This document shows, piece by piece, positions 1 to 7,184 of a DNA stretch of 32,056 bases. The translations under genes and the position numbers were made by a program. The DNA is taken from contig JAJYNJ010000035.1 in the NCBI GenBank assembly GCA_021786385.1, positions 1 to 32,056 on the forward strand, given 5' to 3'. Origin of the DNA: Chloroflexota bacterium (GTDB lineage Bacteria; Chloroflexota; Limnocylindria; Limnocylindrales; CSP1-4). The first letter of the stretch is position 1, and each line of letters opens with the position of its first letter. Below the pieces are notes generated by a model that had not been told where the DNA came from, searched no databases, and saw only the letters and a list, made by a program, of their open reading frames with translations.

Positions 1-127
1 AAACCCGGCGTCCGCCTGCCGGGAATCAGGCGGTCGCCTCCAGGAGGGTCGGGCACGACAAAGTCACGACTATCATTGGGCGCGGTGGTGCGTCAGCCCC
101 CGGGGTGTGAGTGGCATGGTCGACTCA
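1..127 (+). repeat. 127-bp direct repeat, left copy (orphan kinase leader)
   Basis: This stretch is identical, base for base, to 2619-2745 and may extend past the left edge of the window. It contains two adjacent hairpins (stem 4-9 with 18-23; stem 28-32 with 35-39), a TATCAT box at 71-76, and an ATG at 116 followed by three codons. In the right copy that ATG is the probable start of the sensor kinase. Here identity stops at 127 and the sequence runs into a transposase remnant, so this copy looks like a leader without its gene. Confidence 0.9.
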
Positions 128-176
128 TTGCGGTGGACACCTGGCCCTGTGGGCCAGAGGCCACCGAAGAGTCCCG

Positions 177-366
177 ATGCCAGACCCGGACCGACCCCGC
201 CTACACCCGGGAGTTCCCCGCCAGAACGGTCCGCCTGGCCCGCCCGCCCGGCCACTCGACGGAGTCGCTGGCCCACGACTTGGGCATGGCCCGCGAGAGC
301 GTCCGGCGCTGGTCGAAGCAGGCGGAGATCGACGCGGGCCACGCCGATGGCCTGAGCAACGACGAG
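177..366 (+). pseudogene. IS3-type transposase OrfA remnant, frameshifted and truncated
   Basis: An ATG at 177 opens MPDPDRPR. Similarity then continues one frame over from base 202 as YTREFPARTVRLARP, a helix-turn-helix around LAHDLGMARESVRRW, and SKQAEIDAGHADGLSNDE. This matches the N-terminal half of IS3-family OrfA proteins, which bind the insertion sequence ends. A single extra base near 200-201 breaks the frame, similarity ends near 366, and there is no OrfB (DDE integrase). A TGGACACC sequence at 134 followed by a hairpin (141-146 with 152-157) could be the old left end of the element, which is inference. The fragment cannot make an active transposase. Confidence 0.72.
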
Positions 367-412
367 TGGGCCGTGTTCCCGGACGCGCCCTCCAGTGAAG
401 CCGCAGAGGGTG

Positions 413-943
413 TCAGGTCTGTGACACGGTGCGGGGCGACAGCGCCACTGCCCACATGAGCCAGAGAGCGAACCAGAGGCCGATCACGATCAGTCCAGCT
501 GCGATTGCGACGACGGGCCGTATCGAGATCCGCGTCCCCGACCTCGTCGCGGCGACAGTGCCACCGGCGCCAGCGACGATCGTCACGGCTCCTGCCGCGA
601 GGTACTTGCCATACGCACCGACCTCCGGCGCGTGGAGCCCGAGCAGCGGCGGGATCACGATGTAGGGCGCCACGAGCCCAAAGCCGCATCCTCCGACGGC
701 TCCGACGAACCCCGCTCCGCCGAACCCCGAGACGCCGAGGAATGATCCAGCGATAGCGCCGAGGAGCGCGTCTGTCACCACGGGCAGGATCGAGTCTGTG
801 CCTCCGTATGCGCGGGCGGCATCATCAGCAACGATCACCAGCGGAAGCATGACCCAACCGACTCCTGTCCCCGCCAGTAGGCGAGAGATTGGTCCGGGAA
901 GCGATCCCCTCTCGGGCGGCTTGGCGTTGTCCGCAGTGCGCAT
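413..943 (-). CDS. Small glycine-rich membrane protein, unknown function
   Basis: The product is 176 residues long with an ATG start and a purine-rich AAAGGG about 11 bases upstream. Hydrophobic stretches lie around residues 20-42, 52-98 (very rich in Gly and Ala, with GVSGFGGAGFVGAVGG), 112-128 and 140-168, so it is probably an integral membrane protein with about four or five spans. I do not recognise a family. It lies inside the 2.49-kb insert between the two 127-bp repeats, on the same strand as the secreted protease and 331 bases downstream of it. Its base composition (38 of 60 G+C at 781-840) is lower than that of most genes to the right. The reading frame is clean and hydrophobicity is strong, so I think it is a real gene, but no role can be assigned. 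Confidence 0.62.
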   Translation of the reverse strand: MRTADNAKPPERGSLPGPISRLLAGTGVGWVMLPLVIVADDAARAYGGTDSILPVVTDALLGAIAGSFLGVSGFGGAGFVGAVGGCGFGLVAPYIVIPPLLGLHAPEVGAYGKYLAAGAVTIVAGAGGTVAATRSGTRISIRPVVAIAAGLIVIGLWFALWLMWAVALSPRTVSQT

Positions 944-1274
944 GACAGTTCACCCTTTCTGGATGACGGGCCTCGCCTGGGCGATCGGAAGATACAACCT
1001 TCCGAGGTCCAATGCGGCAGTGGCCCGCGAGCGAGCCTCGTCGCCTGCCACGCCCACAGGAGTTGCCGGAGAAGCCGGAGCCCCCTGTCTGGCCCGCTTT
1101 CGCCGTCGACTGGGGGCTCCGAGAAGTGGCGCCCAATCAACCTGCCTGTATCCGCCTCGCGGCATGGCGACTCGCTCTCCGACGCGGGATTCCATGCGCC
1201 ACGTGATGGCGCGCGGACGGGTGGTGCCCTAGCACCGCCGGGGAATCAGCCGGGTTGGGACTGGCAGAAAGAAG
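944..1274. other. 331-bp gene-free stretch between membrane protein and protease genes
   Basis: I see no convincing gene here. Short open frames exist on both strands, but none has a recognisable motif or ribosome binding site. The main structure is a perfect 10-bp inverted repeat at 1076-1085 and 1112-1121. Confidence 0.5.
1076..1121. repeat. Perfect 10-bp inverted repeat with 26-base loop
   Basis: CGGAGCCCCC at 1076-1085 pairs exactly with GGGGGCTCCG at 1112-1121. It lies about 150 bases downstream of the protease stop in the leftward direction and is not followed by a T tract. It could be a weak terminator, a protein-binding site or part of a decayed mobile element. Confidence 0.5.
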
Positions 1275-2402
1275 CTAGCCACCGAGGGTGGCGTGACCGA
1301 CGTAGTAGTTGGCGATCGTCTGATACTGCGTGGCGTAGTTGCTGTAGCCCTGGAACAGATCCCAGCTCCAGCCGCTGATGATCCCGCGGATTCCTGCTCC
1401 GAACGGCGCGGATGAGTTGTACCACAGCGGGCCACCAGAGTCGCCCGGTTGGACAATGTCCTGGCTCGAGTTGTAGAACTCAGCTAGATTGTGGGCGCAG
1501 ATGCCGGTGTTGATGAAGCAGATCGTCTGGTCGAGTTTCCTAACCGTCCAACCACAACGAAATCCAGTATTCCTTCCGGTTGTGCAGTAGCTGGCTCCGA
1601 CCGACGGATTGGATGCGTTGATGACAGGGCGCGTAGTGCTGCCAGTGTCGTAGATGAATCCACGATACGTTCGTCCGTTGACGATTTCGAAGTCCCAGTA
1701 TGGATATGCGGCTGCCTCACGGCGAGCCGTTCCCATGTTCGTCGCGGACCCATCGGCATTGCAGTGGCCAGCCGTCACCATGGCGCGTCCGCCGATGTTG
1801 AAGTCGATCGAGAATCCCGATGTACAAAGGTTCTGCCCGTTCAGGAATGCCCCGCCCGAGTAAGGCGCCGTGTCGTTGTCCCAACTGGCCTGGCGGAACC
1901 ACCCCGGCCTGAACGAGATCCTCCCTGGGAATGCCGACTCGATGGACGCGAACGCTGACTCTGGCGCTTCTGACGCCAACGTAATCTGGCCCGACCTAGG
2001 ATCGAAGCCGAATCCGTAGCTGAACTGCATGATCGTCGGTCGGACCGCTTCGATGGCGTGCTCGATCCGATCAATCGTTGGTCGATCGATGTCGCGCTCC
2101 TCCACGCGTACCGGGATGTCCAACCCCGCCGCGTCGGCCAAAGTGAACGTGGTCGTGGTTGAGGCAGGCACGGTGACGACGTATTGACCGGTAGCATCGT
2201 CGAAGAAGACGCCGAGAGCGCCCTTCTGCTGAGCGATCGCGTCGAGTTTCGCGCCGTCCGCTTCTTGAGCTGCTGGTGAGCCGACGCCAGCATCCACGCG
2301 GGCTGTCGCAGCCGACGTGGACGGGGCAAACGCGGCCAAAGCGAAAGCGACTGAGATGACGAGGCCGGTCTTGCGTGGCCCACGGTTAGCAAGCACGTCC
2401 AT
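1275..2402 (-). CDS. Secreted chymotrypsin-like (S1 family) serine protease
   Basis: The 375-residue protein has an N-terminal signal peptide (basic n-region to K11, hydrophobic core about 12-26, likely cut after the STSAATA stretch). A presumed pro-region of about 140 residues follows, then an S1 protease domain. The catalytic triad is visible: H213 in TAGHC, D237 in YWDFEIV and S322 in PGDSGGPLW. Six cysteines (193/214, 273/283, 295/302) are placed for three disulfides, as in streptogrisin-like bacterial proteases. It should cleave proteins outside the cell. The ATG at 2402 sits only one base after AGGAG, so the GTG at 2396 (spacing 7) is an alternative start. The gene overlaps the upstream 54-aa secreted-peptide gene by 17 bases, which suggests coupled translation. 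G+C is low (31 of 60 at 1501-1560), consistent with acquisition from elsewhere. Confidence 0.93.
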   Translation of the reverse strand: MDVLANRGPRKTGLVISVAFALAAFAPSTSAATARVDAGVGSPAAQEADGAKLDAIAQQKGALGVFFDDATGQYVVTVPASTTTTFTLADAAGLDIPVRVEERDIDRPTIDRIEHAIEAVRPTIMQFSYGFGFDPRSGQITLASEAPESAFASIESAFPGRISFRPGWFRQASWDNDTAPYSGGAFLNGQNLCTSGFSIDFNIGGRAMVTAGHCNADGSATNMGTARREAAAYPYWDFEIVNGRTYRGFIYDTGSTTRPVINASNPSVGASYCTTGRNTGFRCGWTVRKLDQTICFINTGICAHNLAEFYNSSQDIVQPGDSGGPLWYNSSAPFGAGIRGIISGWSWDLFQGYSNYATQYQTIANYYVGHATLGG

Positions 2403-2550
2403 ACTCCTGGGACGCCTTCACACTGAACCGCCCTGGGTTTCCGCCTGCCGCTCCGACATCGGAAGGCAAGGCTGCCGCGAGCAGGCTCAGCCCGAGAAAC
2501 AGTCCGGCACCGGCTCGCGCGGTGCGCGTGATCACGTTCGGCGATCGCAT
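2386..2550 (-). CDS. 54-aa secreted peptide upstream of the protease
   Basis: The ATG at 2550 has a strong GGGAGG ribosome binding site six bases upstream. The peptide begins MRSPNVITRTARAG, followed by a hydrophobic core (GLFLGLSLLAAALP) and a likely signal-peptidase site near DVGAAG. This leaves a mature piece of only about 20 residues that ends in a single cysteine. The TAA stop (2386-2388) falls inside the first codons of the protease gene, so the two are probably translated together. I recognise no family. It might be a protease partner, an inhibitor or propeptide-like factor, a secreted signal, or simply a leader peptide that controls protease translation. Gene reality is supported by the ribosome binding site, signal peptide and overlap, not by homology. 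Confidence 0.55.
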   Translation of the reverse strand: MRSPNVITRTARAGAGLFLGLSLLAAALPSDVGAAGGNPGRFSVKASQEYGRAC

Positions 2551-2618
2551 CCCAAACCTCCCTCTCACTCGGGACGCGATCGGATGCTGCGATCGCCACG
2601 AGCCTGCAGACAAGCGCG

Positions 2619-2745
2619 AAACCCGGCGTCCGCCTGCCGGGAATCAGGCGGTCGCCTCCAGGAGGGTCGGGCACGACAAAGTCACGACTATCATTGGGCG
2701 CGGTGGTGCGTCAGCCCCCGGGGTGTGAGTGGCATGGTCGACTCA
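2619..2745 (+). repeat. 127-bp direct repeat, right copy (sensor-kinase leader)
   Basis: This is identical to 1-127. It contains the paired hairpins (2622-2641 and 2646-2657), a TATCAT box, and the ATG at 2734 with three further codons of the sensor kinase. It forms the right border of the lower-G+C insert. The protease operon is transcribed away from it, so its promoter may lie partly inside the repeat. Confidence 0.92.
2689..2694 (+). promoter_or_regulatory. Candidate -10 box (TATCAT) for the sensor-kinase operon
   Basis: TATCAT lies 39 bases before the kinase ATG, inside the 127-bp repeat. The same box is at 71-76 in the left copy. No clear -35 hexamer is seen at the right distance. Confidence 0.35.
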
Positions 2746-4167
2746 CCGGACATAGGTCGGATCGCCCCGCACGGACGCGGTCTGGACCTTCTGCTTGGGT
2801 TCGGGCTGGGCCTGTGCTTGATCCCGTTCCTGCTTCTCGCGTGGGCGACGGTGGTGGGTCCCCCAGCGAACGACCTCACCGTTGCCCACCCCGGCCCTGA
2901 TACTTGGGTTGTCGCGTCGGTGCCCATTGGGGGACCGGCATGGAGCACGGGCGTCCGCCCCGGCATGGAAGTGATTGGGGCCGAACCGGCCGGAACGGAC
3001 CCGTCGGTGGGCTGGGACAGCCTGCTTGTCACGGACGGGCGAATCAGGATCAGTCTCCCCCGCGAGCAGCTCACGCCGTCCGACGGGCCTATGGCCGTCG
3101 CGGGGGTCCTGCTGTTGCTGGCCGCACTGGCGGCACTCCGGCTGCCGAACCTGGCTTGGCTCCTTGCGCTGACTTCGGTGTCCGTGTCGACGCTGGGCGT
3201 ATCGACGCTGTTCGACCCCCCGGCCAGTCTGGGAGTACTCCTGGCCGGCCCGATTGGCGCGGCGATCTTCGCGACTGATCGACGCAGAAGAGTCCACGAT
3301 CGTCTTGTCGTTCCGGTTGGAGCTGTTGCGGCACTGGTACCAGCGGTCTGGGTGGCTGCGTACCTCGTGCGCCTAGACAACTGGCGCCAGTTGTCGGAAC
3401 TGTCGGTCCTCGCCACGGCTGTCCTCGCGTGTGTAGGGATCGGTGGGGTCGCGGCGCACGCATGGAACCGGGCGCGCAGGCGTCTGCCCGCCGGCCGCCT
3501 CTCAGCGGGCACGATCATGGGGGCGCTCGCGGACGAGCTCGTCCCAGGACGGGCCTTGACTCGGATATCCGCAATCGAGCGAGAGCGTGCAGAGCTGGCT
3601 ACCGAGCTTCACGCCGACGTGCTGCCTCATCTCTCAACCGCGATCCGGGAAGTGGAGGCCGGAACGCCGCGCGCGGAAGCCGCGCGGCGCCTCCGGACTG
3701 TCGCGGCGGAGTTGCGGGACCTGATGCACGAACGCCGCCTGGCTTTGCTCGACGAGTTGGGGTTGACCTCAGCGCTCGAATGGCTGGCCGAGCGGATCGA
3801 GGAACGTTCCGAGCTGATCGTGGAGGTCGACGTCGTGGGATCCGACGACAATGCCCCGGCGTCGCGGCCGCCGCACGACGTGGAACTCGCCGCATACCGC
3901 ATCGCCCAGCAGGCGCTCGACAACGCACTCCTGCATGCGCAGGCGAATACCATTCGCGTGCAGGTCTGCGCCGATGCGTCGCACGTGGCGCTCGAAGTCG
4001 CGGACGATGGCATAGGTATCGCCCCGGGCGCCTTGGAGCGGGCATTGCGCGAGGGCCATTTGGGACTCTCCGACATGCGCCACCGGGCAGACGCGATTGG
4101 AGCCGAGCTATCAGTGACCTCGTCACCGACCGGAGGCACCCGCGTGGCGTTGCGATGGCCGGCCTGA
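2734..4167 (+). CDS. NarL-type membrane sensor histidine kinase with PDZ-like extracytoplasmic segment
   Basis: The 477-residue protein autophosphorylates on histidine and passes phosphate to the regulator encoded next to it. Spans are visible near residues 19-42, 119-137, 139-160, 165-182, 191-212 and 224-242. Between the first two spans, residues about 59-86 (VASVPIGGPAWSTGVRPGMEVIGAEP) resemble a PDZ domain carboxylate loop and core, which may sense peptides or misfolded envelope protein (inference). The HisKA_3 helix carries phospho-acceptor H293 in ATELHADVLPHL. The acidic residue that normally follows the histidine is Ala here. The ATPase domain has N397 in QQALDNALLHA, D424-G-G428 in VADDGIGI and a second glycine box at 441-445. 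I chose the ATG at 2734 because upstream codons are non-coding repeat. It overlaps the regulator gene by 13 bases. Confidence 0.9.
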   Translation: MVDSPDIGRIAPHGRGLDLLLGFGLGLCLIPFLLLAWATVVGPPANDLTVAHPGPDTWVVASVPIGGPAWSTGVRPGMEVIGAEPAGTDPSVGWDSLLVTDGRIRISLPREQLTPSDGPMAVAGVLLLLAALAALRLPNLAWLLALTSVSVSTLGVSTLFDPPASLGVLLAGPIGAAIFATDRRRRVHDRLVVPVGAVAALVPAVWVAAYLVRLDNWRQLSELSVLATAVLACVGIGGVAAHAWNRARRRLPAGRLSAGTIMGALADELVPGRALTRISAIERERAELATELHADVLPHLSTAIREVEAGTPRAEAARRLRTVAAELRDLMHERRLALLDELGLTSALEWLAERIEERSELIVEVDVVGSDDNAPASRPPHDVELAAYRIAQQALDNALLHAQANTIRVQVCADASHVALEVADDGIGIAPGALERALREGHLGLSDMRHRADAIGAELSVTSSPTGGTRVALRWPA

Positions 4168-4778
4168 CCCGCGTCGCGATCGTCGACGATCACCCGACCA
4201 CTGCCACCGGGCTCGCAACGCTGCTTGCAGCCGCACCCGATCTGATCGTTGTCGGCACAGCCGGTTCGCTGGCGGAGGCGACGGAGCTCATGTCCCGCGA
4301 ACGGCCGGACGTGATGCTTGTCGACATCCAGCTCCGTGGGCAACTGGCGGGGTTCGACGTGGCCCGCAAGGCAGTGGAGGAGGGCGGTCCCGCGGTGATC
4401 CTCTTCAGTTCGTTCGACTATCCTGGCTTCTACGCCCGCGCCCTCGACCTCGGCGCGCGTGGCTTTCTGCCCAAGACGGCGTCGCTAGAAGAGATCTTGG
4501 CCGCCATCCGGTCCGTGGGCGCCGGTGGGTTGGCATTCACGCCTGCCGCGATCCGCGCAGTGCACCAAGCGCCGCGGCCGCCTTCGGAGGGAGAGCTGCA
4601 GGTCATCCGGCTGGTCGCCGCTGGACGCTCAAACGATGAGATCGGGGCACAGCTGGGCCTAACAGAGCAGTCGGTCGAGAGCAGGCTGCGCCGCCTCTTC
4701 GGCCGATATGACGTCCTCACGCGCACCGAACTGGCAATGCTCGCGATTCGGCAGGGATGGATTGACCTCGGCGCGTGA
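4155..4778 (+). CDS. NarL/LuxR-family response regulator
   Basis: The 207-residue protein is a two-component regulator. Its receiver domain (about 1-120) has acidic pocket D11/D12, phospho-acceptor D57 in VMLVDIQL, S85 and conserved K107 in FLPKTAS. A LuxR-type DNA-binding domain follows (about 142-205), with the recognition region NDEIGAQLGLTEQSVESRLRRLF. The start at 4155 lies inside the last codons of the kinase gene, so the pair is translationally coupled and almost surely a cognate system. No ribosome binding site of its own is evident. Targets are not known. The nearby duplicated leader and protease genes are candidate members of its regulon, but this is inference. A hairpin overlaps the stop codon. 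Confidence 0.93.
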   Translation: MAGLTRVAIVDDHPTTATGLATLLAAAPDLIVVGTAGSLAEATELMSRERPDVMLVDIQLRGQLAGFDVARKAVEEGGPAVILFSSFDYPGFYARALDLGARGFLPKTASLEEILAAIRSVGAGGLAFTPAAIRAVHQAPRPPSEGELQVIRLVAAGRSNDEIGAQLGLTEQSVESRLRRLFGRYDVLTRTELAMLAIRQGWIDLGA

Positions 4779-4794
4779 GGGAAGCGGTTCCCTC
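4777..4794 (+). terminator. Hairpin at the response-regulator stop codon
   Basis: GAGGGAA (4777-4783) pairs with TTCCCTC (4788-4794) across a four-base loop, immediately at the TGA of the regulator. No T tract follows, so it would be an intrinsic terminator only in a relaxed sense. It could also stabilise the transcript end. Confidence 0.4.
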
Positions 4795-4922
4795 GGCGGC
4801 GTCGCGGAAAGCAGCGGCGCGGGCAGCGGCTCGGTTGGTCGGGGGGAACCCGCGCTGCCGTCGCGACGTCTTCCGAGCGAAGGTCGGTGACTGCCGACTG
4901 ACTGCACGAAGGAGCACTGAAG

Positions 4923-5933
4923 ATGACAGGCCACAGACGCGTCCCGGTCCTCGCGGGGGCGCTCCTGGCGTCGCTCGCCATCGCCGGCTGCGCGGGTGGC
5001 GCCAGTCTCGGTCCTTCCGGGCCGGGAGCGGCCCAAGGAGCCGCGCCCCCGAACGTTGCCGAAGGGCCGGTGAGTGGCCAGGGTGCGCCGGTCCCCGCTG
5101 CCAGCGCCGCCGCGGCGGACGTCGGGACGTTCTCCTCATCCGGGGACGGGGCGTCGGGTACGCGCGGCGCCGGCGGGGCCGTGGCGGCGCCGGACGAGAC
5201 GCTGATCGTGAAGACGGGGTCGCTCGTGCTCGACGTGAGCGACCTCGATGCTGCGCTGAGCCGCGCTCAGGCGGCGGTGGCGGCAGCCGGCGGGTACGTC
5301 GCCGGGTCGGACCGGTCGGACCAGGGCGCGCAGCGGATCGCCACGGTCACGTACCGCATCCCGGCGGCGGCGTGGGACAGCACCTCGGCCGCGGTGCGGG
5401 CGGTCGCGACGAAGGTCGAGAAGGAAGAGACGAACGCCGTCGAGGTGACGGGGCAGGTGATCGATCTGGGCGCGCGTATCACCAACCTACGCGCAACCGA
5501 GGCCGCGCTCCAGGCGATCATGGTGAAAGCGACGAAGATCCCCGATGTGCTCGCGGTCCAACAACAGCTGACCGACGTCCGCGGCCAGATCGAGGAGCTC
5601 ACCGCGCAGCGGCAGCATCTTCAGAACCAGGCCGCCATGGGCACGTTGACGGTCACGTTCCAGGTGTCGGTCGTGGCGGTGATGACCGCCGCCAAGGCGT
5701 GGGACCCGGGCACGCAGGTCGACCGCGCGACGGCACAGCTGATCGAGCTGGCACAGGCCGCCGCGTCGGCGGGGATCTGGCTGGCGATCGTCGGGTTGCC
5801 GGTCCTCCTGGCGGCCCTGGCCGTGCTGGTGCCGCTCGCGTGGATCGGGCGCCGACTCCATGTCCGCTACCGACCGGGCGGCGGACCGGGCGAGCCGATG
5901 TGGGGTGCGGGCTCCGGCAGGCCGACGGCCTGA
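4923..5933 (+). CDS. DUF4349 lipoprotein
   Basis: The 336-residue protein starts with a lipoprotein signal: hydrophobic core 8-19 and lipobox IAGC with C23 as the lipidated cysteine. A low-complexity Ala/Gly/Pro linker (24-90) leads to the DUF4349 domain (about 91-258). That domain contains the strand KTGSLVLDVSDL, the GGYVAGSDRSDQG turn and a predicted coiled coil at 183-237 (LRATEAAL to QRQHLQNQ). A transmembrane helix at about 283-309 is followed by a short basic tail, so the protein spans the membrane with its body outside. GGAG lies nine bases before the ATG. DUF4349 proteins are widespread envelope proteins with no settled function. It stands alone between two intergenic regions. Confidence 0.9.
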   Translation: MTGHRRVPVLAGALLASLAIAGCAGGASLGPSGPGAAQGAAPPNVAEGPVSGQGAPVPAASAAAADVGTFSSSGDGASGTRGAGGAVAAPDETLIVKTGSLVLDVSDLDAALSRAQAAVAAAGGYVAGSDRSDQGAQRIATVTYRIPAAAWDSTSAAVRAVATKVEKEETNAVEVTGQVIDLGARITNLRATEAALQAIMVKATKIPDVLAVQQQLTDVRGQIEELTAQRQHLQNQAAMGTLTVTFQVSVVAVMTAAKAWDPGTQVDRATAQLIELAQAAASAGIWLAIVGLPVLLAALAVLVPLAWIGRRLHVRYRPGGGPGEPMWGAGSGRPTA

Positions 5934-6005
5934 TCGCCCGCTCCGGTTGGCGCGATCTCCGAGCGCGTGCGACGCTCGTGCGGTCGGGCGCGCGGTGCTC
6001 GTGTG

Positions 6006-6027
6006 GCACGCACCGCGCGGTGCGTGC
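6006..6027. repeat. Perfect 22-bp palindrome
   Basis: The half-site GCACGCACCGC (6006-6016) is followed with no gap by its exact reverse complement (6017-6027). It lies 73 bases after the DUF4349 stop and 183 bases before the LLM oxidoreductase ATG. A partial copy (GCGCGGTGCGT) recurs about 20 bases downstream. Possible roles are an operator for a dimeric regulator or a cruciform/terminator. The rest of 5934-6209 holds no gene. Confidence 0.65.
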
Positions 6028-6209
6028 GGCGCGGCGCGCGGTGCGTCATGCTGGTAGGCAAGCGGCATAGCCACGAGCCCGTGCGACACGACGCGGTGGT
6101 CGCCCCACGTGCGCCATGTCACTGACGGCGAGCGGACCGCGCGGGAGACCGCGACGGGCCGGTGTGGTCGTCGGGCGCGGCCGCGAGAACGTCATTGGCG
6201 AGGGACTGC

Positions 6210-7175
6210 ATGCGCTTCGCACTGATGAGCGAGCCCCAGCAGGGGCTTTCGTACGAGGAACTCCTGGCGCTGGCGCGTACGGCCGAAGCCGCCGGCTTCG
6301 AGACCTTCTTCCGATCCGACCACTACACGAGTTTCCCGGGCGAAGCCGGCCTGCCGACCACCGACGCCTGGACCACGCTGGCCGGCCTGGCGCGGGAGAC
6401 CGACCAGATCGGCCTGGGCGTGCTCGTGTCGCCGGTAACCTTCCGGCCTCCTGGGCAGCTCGTCAAAGTCGTCACGACGGTCGATGAGATGAGCGGCGGG
6501 CGGGTCGAGCTCGGGCTGGGTGCCGGGTGGAACGAGCGCGAGCACGCCGAGTATGGGCTCCCGTTCCCTGATCTCCGGACCCGTTTCGACATGCTCGAGG
6601 AACAGCTCGAGATCGTTCATGGCCTCTGGACGGAGCCAGCAGGGTGGTCGTTCGAGGGTCGCTTCTGGCAGATCCGCGGCGCGCGACTCGTCCCTCGACC
6701 GGTCGCGCGGCCCGGGCGCCGCCATCCGAACCTGATCGTTGGCGGCGAGGGGAAGCCGCGCACCGCGCGACTGGCGGCTCGCTGGGCCGACGAGTTCAAC
6801 GTCTCGAGTACCGATCCCGCGGGCGTCCGGGCCGGCTGCGAGCGCGTGATGGCGGCCTGCGAGGCGATCGGCCGGGATCCGGGGAGCATGGTGCGCTCGG
6901 CGATGGTGGGGGTGCTGGTGGCACCGACGGAGCGCGAGGTGGGGCAACGGGTCGCGTCCCTGCTCCGCATGCTGGGCCGCGACGTCGCCGGGGCCGAGGC
7001 ATGGCTCGCGGAGCGCCGTCCGCGCTGGATCATCGGCACGCCCGACCAGGCGCTCGAGCAGGTGGCGCGCTACGAGGCCGCCGGAGCGCAACGCATCATG
7101 CTCCAGGACCTGCTGCCGCGTGATCTCGAGATGGTGCGGGAGCTCGGCGAGCTGCTCGGCTTGCAGCGGGGTTGA
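6210..7175 (+). CDS. LLM-class (luciferase-like) flavin or F420-dependent oxidoreductase
   Basis: The 321-residue protein is a TIM-barrel member of the bacterial luciferase-like superfamily, which uses FMN or F420. It opens with the typical strand MRFALMSEPQQGLSYEELLALARTAEAAGFETFFRSDHY. Later it has RVELGLGAGWNEREHAEYGLPFP (about 93-115), FDMLEEQLEIVHGLW and the HPNLIVGGEGKPRTARLAARWADEFN stretch near the middle, all family hallmarks. The ATG at 6210 is preceded by GAGGG at good spacing; an upstream in-frame ATG has no such support. The substrate cannot be told from sequence. It converges with the SIS gene, with only nine bases between the stops. Confidence 0.9.
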   Translation: MRFALMSEPQQGLSYEELLALARTAEAAGFETFFRSDHYTSFPGEAGLPTTDAWTTLAGLARETDQIGLGVLVSPVTFRPPGQLVKVVTTVDEMSGGRVELGLGAGWNEREHAEYGLPFPDLRTRFDMLEEQLEIVHGLWTEPAGWSFEGRFWQIRGARLVPRPVARPGRRHPNLIVGGEGKPRTARLAARWADEFNVSSTDPAGVRAGCERVMAACEAIGRDPGSMVRSAMVGVLVAPTEREVGQRVASLLRMLGRDVAGAEAWLAERRPRWIIGTPDQALEQVARYEAAGAQRIMLQDLLPRDLEMVRELGELLGLQRG

Positions 7176-7184
7176 CGCCGGCCG

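Noticed and set aside
950-1206. Short frames on both strands between the membrane protein and protease
   Set aside because: No motif, signal peptide or ribosome binding site, and they overlap each other; I treat the region as gene-free.
2317-2733. Long in-frame extension upstream of the sensor kinase
   Set aside because: It runs antisense through the protease start and through the 127-bp repeat, lacks domains, and the ATG at 2734 gives the normal kinase N-terminus.
3429-4154. Open frame upstream of the response regulator in its frame
   Set aside because: It lies entirely inside the kinase gene in another frame, with Arg/Ala-rich shadow composition.
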